NCBI GenBank assembly: GCA_013365325.1
Contig: JABVXV010000005.1
Coordinates: forward strand, 496,001 to 560,000
DNA: 64,000 bases
Direction of reading: 5' to 3'
DNA from: Dipetalonema caudispina
Lineage: Eukaryota > Nematoda > Chromadorea > Rhabditida > Onchocercidae
The position numbers were made by a program, and so were the translations under genes. The notes below the pieces were generated by a model. The model had not been told where the DNA came from and did no database searches. It was given only the letters and a program-made list of their open reading frames with translations. This document shows, in pieces, positions 26,101 to 38,100 of the stretch. Each line of letters begins with the position of its first letter. Positions within the stretch are counted from its first letter, which is position 1.

Positions 26101-29100
26101 CTTTTTTTCTTTCTTCACTGGGATCTTTATTACCGTTCCTTTTATTAGTAGATGGCATGTGTTCATTTTTAGACAGAACATCCACAAGGTTCAATGGTTA
26201 ATGCTTGGAAAACGATGATATCCAGTCAACGGAAGAGAGCTGTCGTTGCTTGTTTCAGGATGATTCCACTCTATGGCATTCCGAGGTATTATATCACTAA
26301 TGATCTTTCACTAAACAAATCAAATTTCTCTCTTCTCATTCATCACTCCAATGATATCACAATGATATCATGCCTGATTATACATCTTTAGTTCAGTTTT
26401 ATTCCCATCAATTATATTAAAAAGTACACATTTATTATCTATAAAAGAAATTGTAAGTATCTGAAATCGAATTCTATCTTCAGCTTTTCATTTTGTTTCT
26501 CACTAACTCATCACAAAAATCTCCATTGCATGATGCATGAAATACAATTTTGCAATAACAGAATTTTGCGTATTACTTTTATTGAATGATATGATATGAT
26601 GAATTATTCAAAGAAGCTGTGCAGATTCGCTTAGATTGGAGAATTGGTATCGTAGAATTAAGTTTCGGATGCATGAATGTTTCTGTTTTCATTTGTGCTT
26701 CATCATACATTTGTAAAAGTAATTTGAAATATAACATTTTGATCAAAAAAATGGCTTTTTTTTGTTTTGCTTTTCATCCTCTCAACAGCTTATCAGTATA
26801 GAGTTTTGATATCGCGAAAGAAATGATTGAAAATTTCAAATCAAGAATAACAGTGTGATTGATATTTGGTGTGAAAAACTTTTTCAAATTTACCTGTAAT
26901 GGTGCGGTAACTCATTTGTAAATCAGTTCGTTTGGAATCGCATCTTTTTATGCTGTGCTCAATATGTCGTTGTTTTACCACAGGCCACCAGTAAGTTTGA
27001 AAAAGAAGGTCGATGGAAGCGTGCCCTGACATTGCAACGAAAACATTTGGCAATCAGTTTGATAACGGCAAGTCATCTGTATCGAATGGAAATGTAAGCG
27101 ATGTTTTTTCAATGATATTTAAATAAAATAGGAATGCTTCAACAATAATTAACAAGTAAGTGTCACTTTCTTGAAACATTTTAACTGACACATTTTCAAC
27201 GTGTTTCTGTCATTTAGGTCAATTTGTCAAGTATGCCACATAGATTGTTTTCCTATCTTTCCCAAAAAAAAATTCTAAATGGAAATTTTGTTCTCGGATC
27301 TTTAAAAATATAAAAATCAACAATGTTTTTGATGAGTAATCGTTAGCCATGTGCAGTAGATACCATTACTTAAAGTTGCTTTAATTGTAAGCTAATATGT
27401 TATAAATGGGTTTCGAGAAAAATCCGGAATGATAATCACCAACTTTTCATGCAAATAGTTTAATAATTAATGCGATTAAAATTTCGAAACGAATTGATTT
27501 TATTGTCATATAGTGATGTTTCGAAATTGCTTTGACATTTTGATTCCTGCCGTTTTTTGCTAGATGTTGTGACAATAGAGGTCAGTTCGTCTATATTATT
27601 AGTTTTGCTTATTTCTCCGTTTATTTGTTCTTGCTTTGCTTCTCCATTTGTATTTATTTTCCCATTGATTGACATTTTTGTTCGCTTGAAAAATACTAAT
27701 TTCAAACTTGCCCCAAATATTATGAAAAGGTTGAAAATCCTTTAAAAAGCAATGATAATTTCCAAGGATAACCGTATAATCTGTTAAGAATAAGTAGATC
27801 ATTACGCTATATCTGCCAAAGATTTATTTCCACGATTACATTTGATGCATGAACGATTTGCAGTGTTCATTACATGGCAATTCTTATTAACATTGCTATT
27901 TTTTTCTTTATTTTTTCATTCAGTTTATGTTTTGAAAGAGCTTTGGCTTTTCTTTTTTATATCTGAAGAAAAGATTCAGAATTTCCCTGCGACATAAAAT
28001 TTGCATCAAAATTTTTAGATGAAGGAAGGGGTGGGAGCTATGCTGTGCATTAGATAATCTGATGGACTCAAACTTTCAATTTTGGAAGAAAATGTGTCCA
28101 CTGACAATTCAAAAATATCTCAAACTTCCTGTACTCTCTTGAGAACTTTACTTCATTTCAACCATTCTAAAGTATCATGGTGTTTGGAATTTATGCTAAT
28201 AATATATTGAAATTTGTAACATTTTAGACATCGAGCCATCAATTTCTTCTTGCCAGCATTCAACAAACTTTGGCTGGAAGATGAAAATGTTGGACAAGAT
28301 GCATTGATCAGAGAACTTACAGTTAGTAATTTTAGTTATTTTAGTTTTTGCAGTATCTAAAAGCATTGCATAACTGGAATAAGTAAGTGACTGGATCCGA
28401 TAAGGATGTGTAGGCATTATAAGAGTGTTGGAGCATCTTTCAATTTCATCATTACCGGATGTCGATTATAATCGAACATATGCTATCCTAAAAAGTTCCA
28501 AATGTTATCTAACAAATGTTTCCCTCTATTTTTATTAGGCTGTTGACATTAATATTTACTATTGTTGTACACTGATAATTTCAAAATTTTTTTTTGCAAC
28601 ATATATTCCATCGTAATTCAATGCGCTATTCACTGATTATTATTTCTATGCCAAAGAGTTTTCATTGGGATGAAACAAATAAACGAATAAATGGTAGAAT
28701 TGAATTCAATTAATTAAATTTATTGCAGATGGGGGATGAAAGACAAGAACAAGTACACAATAAGACTGGAGATGAGGAAGTGTTAAATGACGAAAAAGAC
28801 GAAAAGTTCGTTGTTTGTTATTGTACTATAAATTAGTTTTGGATTTTTTTTTTACTTTTTTGGCAGGAAATGTATTTTTTTAACGCTTCTAATAGTGAAG
28901 AAATTCCAAAAGTAACTTTATGAATTTCAATATAGAATTTCTTTAGAAGTATAAGGAGCTATTTTGAAATTGATTGATTATGGCTATTACAAATTTTCAA
29001 GTGACTAATTTTTAAATTAGGTCTAATTCTAGGTCTCAAACTTCTCCAGATCCATTGAGGCAATTAATTCAGTGCTTTCAACGTGCAGCAACAAGTGAGC

Positions 29101-32100
29101 AAAGTCAAACGATCTCCATTGCCAGTGATTCGTTGTTTGTAAATTTTGCTCAAGTGATGTCGAAATCGGTACACATTGAAGATGAAGATGAAGGTGATGA
29201 TGAGGGAGAGCTTGACCAAGCGGTTAGTTTTTCGACGGAAATCAGAACTGACCACAAACGATTTGTTTTAGAAAAGATTATCAGAATCTGGTAAAGTTGG
29301 GTGGCATTTGTGTGGAAATTGGCTTCTTGTTGCATATGTATTTGCCACTATAAACGAATTTCTGCGTTTTCAGCAAAAAGAAGAAATATCGCAAGCACTT
29401 CGTGCAGAGCAAGCAGTTCTGGCAGATCGCGGTGCAGCAATAATGTGCCTCATGTACCTGTCTGCTAGTAACGGTGAACCAAGCGATATGGTAGCAGAAG
29501 CCCTACAGCTTGGTATTCATCTTCTCAATGGTGGAAATAGCAAAATCCAAGAGGTTCCGGCATTAATGTTCCAAATTGTATTGGAAAATCATTCGATATA
29601 AGTTACAGGAAATCATTAGTTGTAAAGTATATCACTAAATATAAATTATAAAATTAAAATATGATATAAATTATAAAATTACAATTGCAAATCTCGCTAA
29701 AATCATTAAATATAAAATAAAATAAAATCTAATAAGCATGACGACGAATGTTGTGAAAATTGGAGTATACTGGTAGCTATTATGTCTTTTCTGCAATCAA
29801 TGATTATTAGTACCTTTTAAGAGAATGACATGATTTGACATGTTGAGCCTAGGCTTCTTCATTTAAGTGCACTACAAACAAGAAAAGCACTACTACTAAT
29901 TCATTCAGTTCAAGTACTAATATTTAATTGATAGTAACCAATTAACGATCTACATCTAAAATTAAAAGAACTAAGAAGATAACCATTATTTAAAGTAGCA
30001 GTTAAACCAGAGATATGCTGTAACGATAGAAACTTCTTGGTATGTTCATCGTTCAACACCAGGTATCTATCTCTACGATCGTTGCAGATGTTGATCGATT
30101 ACCTGCAACTGAAGAAGGATGTTCGCTTCTTTACTTCATTAGCCGGTTTGATGAATAAGTGCAGTGTGCTGAATCTTGAAATGTACGAACGACAAATCAA
30201 GGTTTACTCTTCCTTACTTTCTAAATTAGTTCTGAACTCTTAAAATTTTCAACATTAATTTCAAAAAATTTAATTATAGGCTGAAGGTCTTGGCATGGGT
30301 GCTGAATTAGCCGCTGCCGCTAATCAAAATCTAAATGATTCTGAATTTACGTGTAGCCTTTTCCGATTCTTACAGTTAACCTGCGAAGGACATAACTTGG
30401 GTAATACTTGAAAGTGATCATTTCATCTGTTTATAAAAGTCATTAATTTAAGATAAATAATTCAAAGAATGAAGAGGATATTATCAATTATTCTACATCT
30501 CCTCGTATATCCACAAAATGTTACTCATGGATCGGTTGTATTCTTGAGTTGTTAATTACATTCTATTATTTCAAAAAACAATTTCTCTAGAATTCCAAAA
30601 TTATCTTCGAACTCAACCTGGACATACGACAAGCGTAAATCTAATCAACTGCACTGTCGATTATTTGCTAAGATTGCAAGAATCAGTGATGGACTTCTAT
30701 TGGCACTATTCAAGCAAAGAAGTAATTGATGAAAGTGGTAAAGAGTATTTCCTGAGAGCTATTTATGTATGTAGTCAAGTATTCAATACACTTACTGAAA
30801 GTATACAGGTACTTACTACTTTTTACTTCCTATTTCTTCCATTTTTCTTTTCTGCTAATGTAAAGAGATTCAAAGAAACTCTTCACGTTAATTGAAGATT
30901 TACTAAAGATTTATGAATTAATAAAAACAAACATATGTATGATGGCAAGAGAATTAAATGATTAGAAAGATCACTGATGAATTTTAGGGACCTTGTACTG
31001 GGAATCAGATGACACTTGCAAATTCTCGTTTATGGGATGCCATCAACGGATTCTTCTTTCTTTTCGCACATATGATGGAAAAATTGTACAAAAATAGCAC
31101 TCAATTGGAACTATTAAGAGAATTTTTAAATCTTCAAAAGGATATGATTGTATTGATGTTATCTATGCTTGAAGGTATATTTTTTCTACTTTGCAGAGAA
31201 GGTGATGAAATGTTGATATGAAGGAGTAGTGGTTACTAGAATTTTGTTTCCTTTACTTCTGAAAGATTAATAATGCAAAGTTATTTCGAAATCTTTTTGG
31301 GTTTCTAAGATGGAACAAATCGAGTTTAAAAGTTCTTCTTCGACTCAGTAACAATGATTTTGAAATTTCTAGGAAATGTTCTTAATGGATCTATTGGTAA
31401 GCAGATGGTTGATGCGTTAGTTGAAAGTGAACAGAATGTTGAAATGATATTGAAGTTTTCGGATATGTTTTTGAAGCTAAAAGATTTGACAACATCACAA
31501 GCATTTCAAGACTTCGATACTAACCGTGATGGTTGGATATCACCAAAAGAATTCCAACGAGCTATGGAAAGTCAAAAGATGTATTCTGTGTAAGTTTTGA
31601 AGTATTAAAGAAAGCTTAGTCGTTTAAAATCAGAAGTATGTGTTATCCTTCATATTACAGTTCATTCTATTGCTTTTGAAATGATTCAAAACATCTTTCA
31701 ATATTCAAGACGGATATACGGTAGATTCAGAAGTTTTTGGATAAAATTAATTCGATAACGAACTGAATAGATAGTACCACTTGCGACTCTTAACTGAGGT
31801 TTTCGCTGGAAAATAATTGTTGGTTGTCCGGAAGTTTGGTTCTTTTTAACGTCTTTGGCTTAATTAAATAACTAATTTGGCTTTCCATCATAGCTGACTG
31901 GTAAATCGCTTAAATATTATATTTCAGTGAGGAAATAACTTATCTAATGATGTGTACAGACGTGAATAATGACGGTAAAGTGGATTACATGGAATTCACA
32001 GAACGTTTCCATAATCCTGCCCGCGATATCGGTTTGTAACATTCAGTTGCTTTATTATTATTGATTTAGATCTATTGATCCAGGACCACTGATTTTCGAA

Positions 32101-35100
32101 TTGCTACGAAGATTGTTGTTTAGCTAACTCTTACCTTCGATAGCTATCTAAAAACAAATTACTACTAGTAGCGATGAACTTTCATACCCATTTATGTTTT
32201 TTGTTTTTGATTTTTCATAACGTTTCCATTATCCTACCAGGACTAAGCATAATTGAAATACTGAAAGAGATCAAGCCCTGATTTAGCTTCAAAGAAGACT
32301 CTTGATACTCAATAACCTGGAATCATTCTGCTGAGAGTAAAAGCTAACAACTTTGCGAAATAATTAGGTTTCAACATAGCTGTATTGCTTACAAATCTCA
32401 AAGAGCATATCACGAGTGATCCACGTTTGGAAAAAATTATCAAACAAGCCAGCAGTTTGTTAGAGTATTTTGATCCTTATTTGGGTCGAATCGAGATAAT
32501 GGGTTCTAGCAAGAAAGTAGAAAAGATCTACTTTGAGATTCAAGAATCATGGTTGGAACAATGGAGCAAACAACAAATCAGGCTAGTTTTTGAATTAAAT
32601 AGTAGAATTTTTGAAAATTTTCAATTTTTTGAAAAAATTACAAAAAAACATGAGATTATTTATATGGTTGGAACTTGGTAAGTTTTTGTTCTGTCAGCAG
32701 CAGAATTCAAATAAAAGCTTTTCAAATTTCGAAAATTCAAAAAAGATTCATTTCTATAAACTTCCATTTCTTTAGCGATAACATTTCACATTTATGAGTA
32801 AATACAACCTGATAATTATTTGCAGGGATTCCAAGAATTCTTTCCTCTTCAACGTACTTCAGGATGATGGAGGGGATCAAGGAAAACTGGAAGCATTTAT
32901 TAATTTTTGTGAAGATACTATTTTTGAGGTTATTTTTATGCAAGTCAACTCTATTCTTCTTCCTCTTCTTCATTACAAAACTTTCACAATTTGGTTTCCA
33001 AATCTTCTTGATTCTTACAACCCGATATCCTGAAAAATTTCTACGTTACAACAATTTGTAGTGCTAAGAAATAAATTTTAGATGCAACATGCAGCAGAAA
33101 TCAGTGCTGGTGATCTAGCGGATTCAAAAATTGAACGAGCCAAGAAACAACGTGATTATTTCTTACAGCAAACTTCAGCTGGAGCGTAAGTAATTTAATT
33201 AATACAGACGAATTGTAATTTTTATTTAAAATTTTATCGAAATCAATTGTTGCTATTTTCTAATTTACTTTATTTCATTCTTATATCTCTTTATGATTCT
33301 TTCTGACATATTTCAAATCAATAAAGGATTGAATACTGAATAAAGACTTTTAGGAAATTCTGATTTCTTCTCTGATTTCGTGCTTTCTTTAATTTCGAAT
33401 ATTACTTTATAACTGAAACTTAATACCACTTTTTTTCCACTTACAGACAAATTTCGGCAACTTTTAAAACTGGATTCAACTATGGCGTCAATGCGGCAAA
33501 TGCTCTAAAGCCATCAAATGTGAAGAAAATGTTTAACACAGCAAATGCTACCCTCAGGTAATGTGCACTTACATTTCCATAAATTCATGTCCTGAAAAAT
33601 TAGTGTCCTTTAAAAGCAATAATCTTTTCAGATTTAAATAACTGTACAGAAGTTTAGCAAAACCTAAAATAACATATCGTACTGTCATTAAATCATTAAA
33701 AATCAACTACTTATCATAATTTGAAATATTAGCAGCTGTCATATTTATAAATCAATAATCTGAATTTTCATATGGGAATTCTAGATCAATGACATGGGCA
33801 CAGCTAATATTTGCCATTATTACTTTGTCAGCAAAAGCTTTCATGAAAATAGGAATGTTCATATATCTGGTCATCTTCACATTCTTCCGATTTGGTTATT
33901 ATTTGATGACACCGAATCATGATGAATTGGAGGTGGAACAAGCTGCATTACCAATGCCTGAAAGGTTACTACTTGTGAATATGAAATCTTCTAACATGAA
34001 GATGATAATATTTCTGGATCATTTGGTAGAAATAAGCCAAAACATTTAAAGCTCAATAATCTATCTCTGTGCTGTACTAAGAGACGAGATATACTTGCAG
34101 CGCCGGTACGCCAATTTGGCCATTTTTTCAACAGCACAACCATTCCTGTAGTTACGATGTATTTGGTGTACGTTTACCACCTACTCATACTCAAACACCA
34201 ACAACACCTCAGGGACAATCGAAGACTGAAGGTTTGCCTAAGTAGTCATAGTTTATTACGAATTAATTATCATGAAGTGACGGACCACTGGTCCACTGAT
34301 ATATATATATATATATATGTCGCTTTATTGATACAGTTTTATAAAAGATCACTTTTTAAAGACTTTAGTTAACTTTAATTTCTGTACAGCAGATAAGTAG
34401 AAAGTGGTAAATATGCAAATGGAGAAAACATAAACATAACGGTAGATTATGATAAGTAATTAGGTGGATTTAATGAATGAAAGTATCTTAACGGTCCCTA
34501 TTAGGAGTTTGTTTCAAGAGACATTTGCGCAACTGTTCATCAAATTATTTTCTGAAAAAAATTTAGTCACGAATGTACCGACACCAGTTCAACAGTCAGA
34601 AACCGTTTTTAAACCGACTGTAGCTGCACAACAGCGCCCGAGGTGATTTATTCCGTTTCGTGTGATATCGAAGAAGTACTAGCAGCTTATAGTAATTATA
34701 ATTATCAGTTTGTATTCAAAAATTATTTTCTACTCCATTCTAGTTTGTATGAAACTCAAAGCCTTACTAGCAGTGCTGCTCAGTACAATCAAATAGCTTC
34801 ACCAACAATATCGGAATATGGCGTTACTGATTATTATGAGCCGAAAATTGCTGAACAAATTTCATCACGTAGTCGAGGATCGCTACTTGTGTGTTTACTT
34901 CATTTCTTTTTCTTTTTTTTTTTTTTTTTTTTTTTTGAATTTCGATATATGCCTATTCAGTAATGGAGTATTAATCAGATAAATTAGTCAGATTGCATTT
35001 AGTTCCATGAAATTGTTCTAAAACAACTGTATCACACATGCATTTTGCCCTTTATTATTTACATTTGATCATTTATATTTTCCTTTCAAATTTTCAGAAT

Positions 35101-38100
35101 ATGTTGGCTCGTAATTTCAAGACAATCGAGAAAACCACGCTATACTTAGCTTTCTTCATCAATGTTATTTTACTTTTCCATCGAGTACGGATAATGGATA
35201 GCGTAGCACCAGTAGGTGAGATTGTCAGATGATATTGATTGTTTATTATTTGCATATAGGTATATATGTCGTTGAAAATGAATAAAGGATCAACTTGTAA
35301 AATTTATGCAAGAAAACTATTATAGATGCAGATGAAGATATGGAATCAGTTTATATCAGTGGAGTGATACTACCGTATACATCATATGAGGTGACCGGAT
35401 GGATGCTAGCACAGGTTTCTCATTACCATTTTTAACAGAAGTATGTCAGAGGTTAAGTGTAGCACAATAATAAAAACTTCGTCGATGCGCATGAAGTATT
35501 GGATTTCTCTTCTCATTGAAATTAGTCAAAATTATTCTACGAAAAAACTGTGTTAGTAATAGCATTGATTTAATTATCTTTCCAGAAAAGAATTGTGAGG
35601 AATATTCTATCTTTAAATTTTCTGCATCAAATTTCCCTATACTCATTGAGGTCAATGACGTCAACTTTATTGTTTCTAATTTTTAAATGATTATAATTAA
35701 ATTAAAATTCTTTTTCAGCTACTCTACTGGATTAGTGTTTTGCACGCTGTTGCATCGTTTGCTTTATTGGTGTCCTTTTATCAATTGAAGGTTATCATTT
35801 AACTCAGTTAATTTCGAACGTCTTTTTGTCTCTTTAATTTTCAGCTTGAATATTAATCTTTCTTAGCTAATTGTCCATTTACTCAAATAATCAAGTTTAA
35901 TTGTTTAAATTTTTTAACCATCAATTATTGTTTTTGACATATTCAGTTTTTGAATGTGTTGCATAAATAGGCTACACCAATCGTTTCTATTAATAATTTT
36001 TGTTTAGGTTTTCTGTCAGAATTCAATTTTCAGATTCCGCTCATAACTTTTAAGCGTGAGAAAGAGGTCGCACGTCGTTTAATGTTCGACGGCTGTTGGC
36101 TTACTGAAGATGATGATGAGGAAAGAAGCTTGGCGAATACTGTCTTCTGGTAGGATATTTTTGTCCTTCCTACCCCTCTTACGCTATATGCGTGAAGCTT
36201 GCGTAAATTTACTGCAGGAAATAATTGCAACCTGAATTTGAAATATTTTTTCTTCGTAGGTATATTGATCGCATTGTTATCAGTTCGAAATCATTTCCTA
36301 TGAAATATTGGGATAAATTTGTTCGCCGGAAGACGAGACAGAAGTTCCGTGACCAGGTTGATGAAGAAACATTAATCACAGTGTTAGGTGAAGATAAACC
36401 AGCAACCGATACTACCTTTGATTACAGGTAGTCGTAGATACCTTTCTTGCATAATCTTTTGTTTAATTGTATGATTTTGATTTTGGTCTCTTGAAGCTTT
36501 CGAATTTTAAAACGTGAATTGGATGTAAATTATGCAGAAAATTGCATAAATTATAAAATGAAGATAATTTCAGACATTTTTTCTGCTTTCTGAAAAACTA
36601 TTTCAATCTTAAAGTTCCACTTATCGAAGCAAGAGAGGAAAAATCATAAATTTCACTTTCCTTTTTTCAGATATGCATGTTGGCTATGGCTTGGAGTTAT
36701 TTTGACAAATGGACAGTTCTTATATCGTGTCCACTATTTACTTTGCTCAGCTCTTGGTGTCTTCATTTCCCCTTTCTTTTATGCCTTTCACCTAATAGAT
36801 GTGGTACTTTCTTTCCCCATGTTGAAAGCTATTTTGCAATCTGTTACTCATAATTTGCAACAGGTAATTATTTCTCTTCAGCAATATTACTTGTTAGAAA
36901 TCTTCGAAATTGAAATTCATTGAGATAAACAGGGATAAACAAAATGGAAGATATAAATGTGAGCTGAAAGATATGGAAGATATTGTAAAGGTCGCAGAGC
37001 TTGAAACTTTCTGTCCTAATCCGAGAAAATAGTTCCTTAGCCATAAATGTATAGTATAGAGGCAGTAATTGTCTGTTCTTCTAAAAGGTTTAACTTTTGC
37101 ATTTCCTTCGGTTAAAAAAAAAAATTTGATCTGGACAAATCTTATTGATAAAAAGTTACTTAATTAAAAATTGAATCCAAAATAAGTCGTTATTTTCTGG
37201 ATGTTCAGTCAGATTGAAACTGGCAAAGATTAGATAATTAATTGATTGTTAATTTATTTCAGTTAATTTTGACAATTATGATGACATTGGTAGTTGTCTA
37301 TTTATATACCGTGCTAGCATTCAATTTCTTCCGCAAATTTTACGTGCAAGAGGGTGAAGGAGAAGAACTACCGGATCGAAAATGTCACAACATGTTAACG
37401 GTTAATTAGTTATTTCATTTGCTATCATTGGTACCGTCATTTCAAGTTGATATTTACATGAAATTTCAAAGAAATAATTTCTCAAAGGTATCAAAATTTG
37501 CACATGAATGTTTGATATCAGCTAAAAGATTTACGAAGCTTAAGAAGAGACGGTGAGAAAAACTAGATATCATGTTGAGGTAGCTTAAAATGATTGGATT
37601 TTAAAAAGTTTCCGCTTTTTTCAAAAGTAATAAAATGGGTCATTTCAGTGTTTCATTTATCATTTCTACGCGGGAGTACGCGCAGGTGGAGGTATCGGTG
37701 ATGAATTGGAATCTCCATATGGTGATGATTTGGAATACTGGCGAATGCTTTACGATATTTCATTCTTCTTCTTCGTTATCATTATTTTGCTTGCCATTAT
37801 GCAAGGTTGATATAATTTCTTCGCCTAGGAAGAAAGTTTATAAAAATAAAAATCGATTATTTCGAATTAACAAATACTTGCAATGAACAAATTTGACGAA
37901 AATTTCATCGTATTTCAGGTTTAATTATTGATGCATTCGGTGAATTGCGAGATCAACAAGAATCAGCAACTGAGAAATTGGAATCATCCTGTTTTATTTG
38001 TGATATTGGCAAGGAAACATTTGATCGATTACCACGTGGCTTCGAGATACATGTCTCTAAGGAGCACAATTTTGCTAATTATCTGTAGGGATTTTTTTTT

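Noticed and set aside
26841..27053. Minus-strand open frame with a Y-W-W-P motif and spaced His/Cys recalling a retrotransposon integrase zinc region
   Set aside because: It is the antisense shadow of candidate exon 26984-27093. The sense strand has matching phases, splice borders and RyR spacing, the minus-strand frame is closed by a stop just upstream, and no other retroelement part is present.
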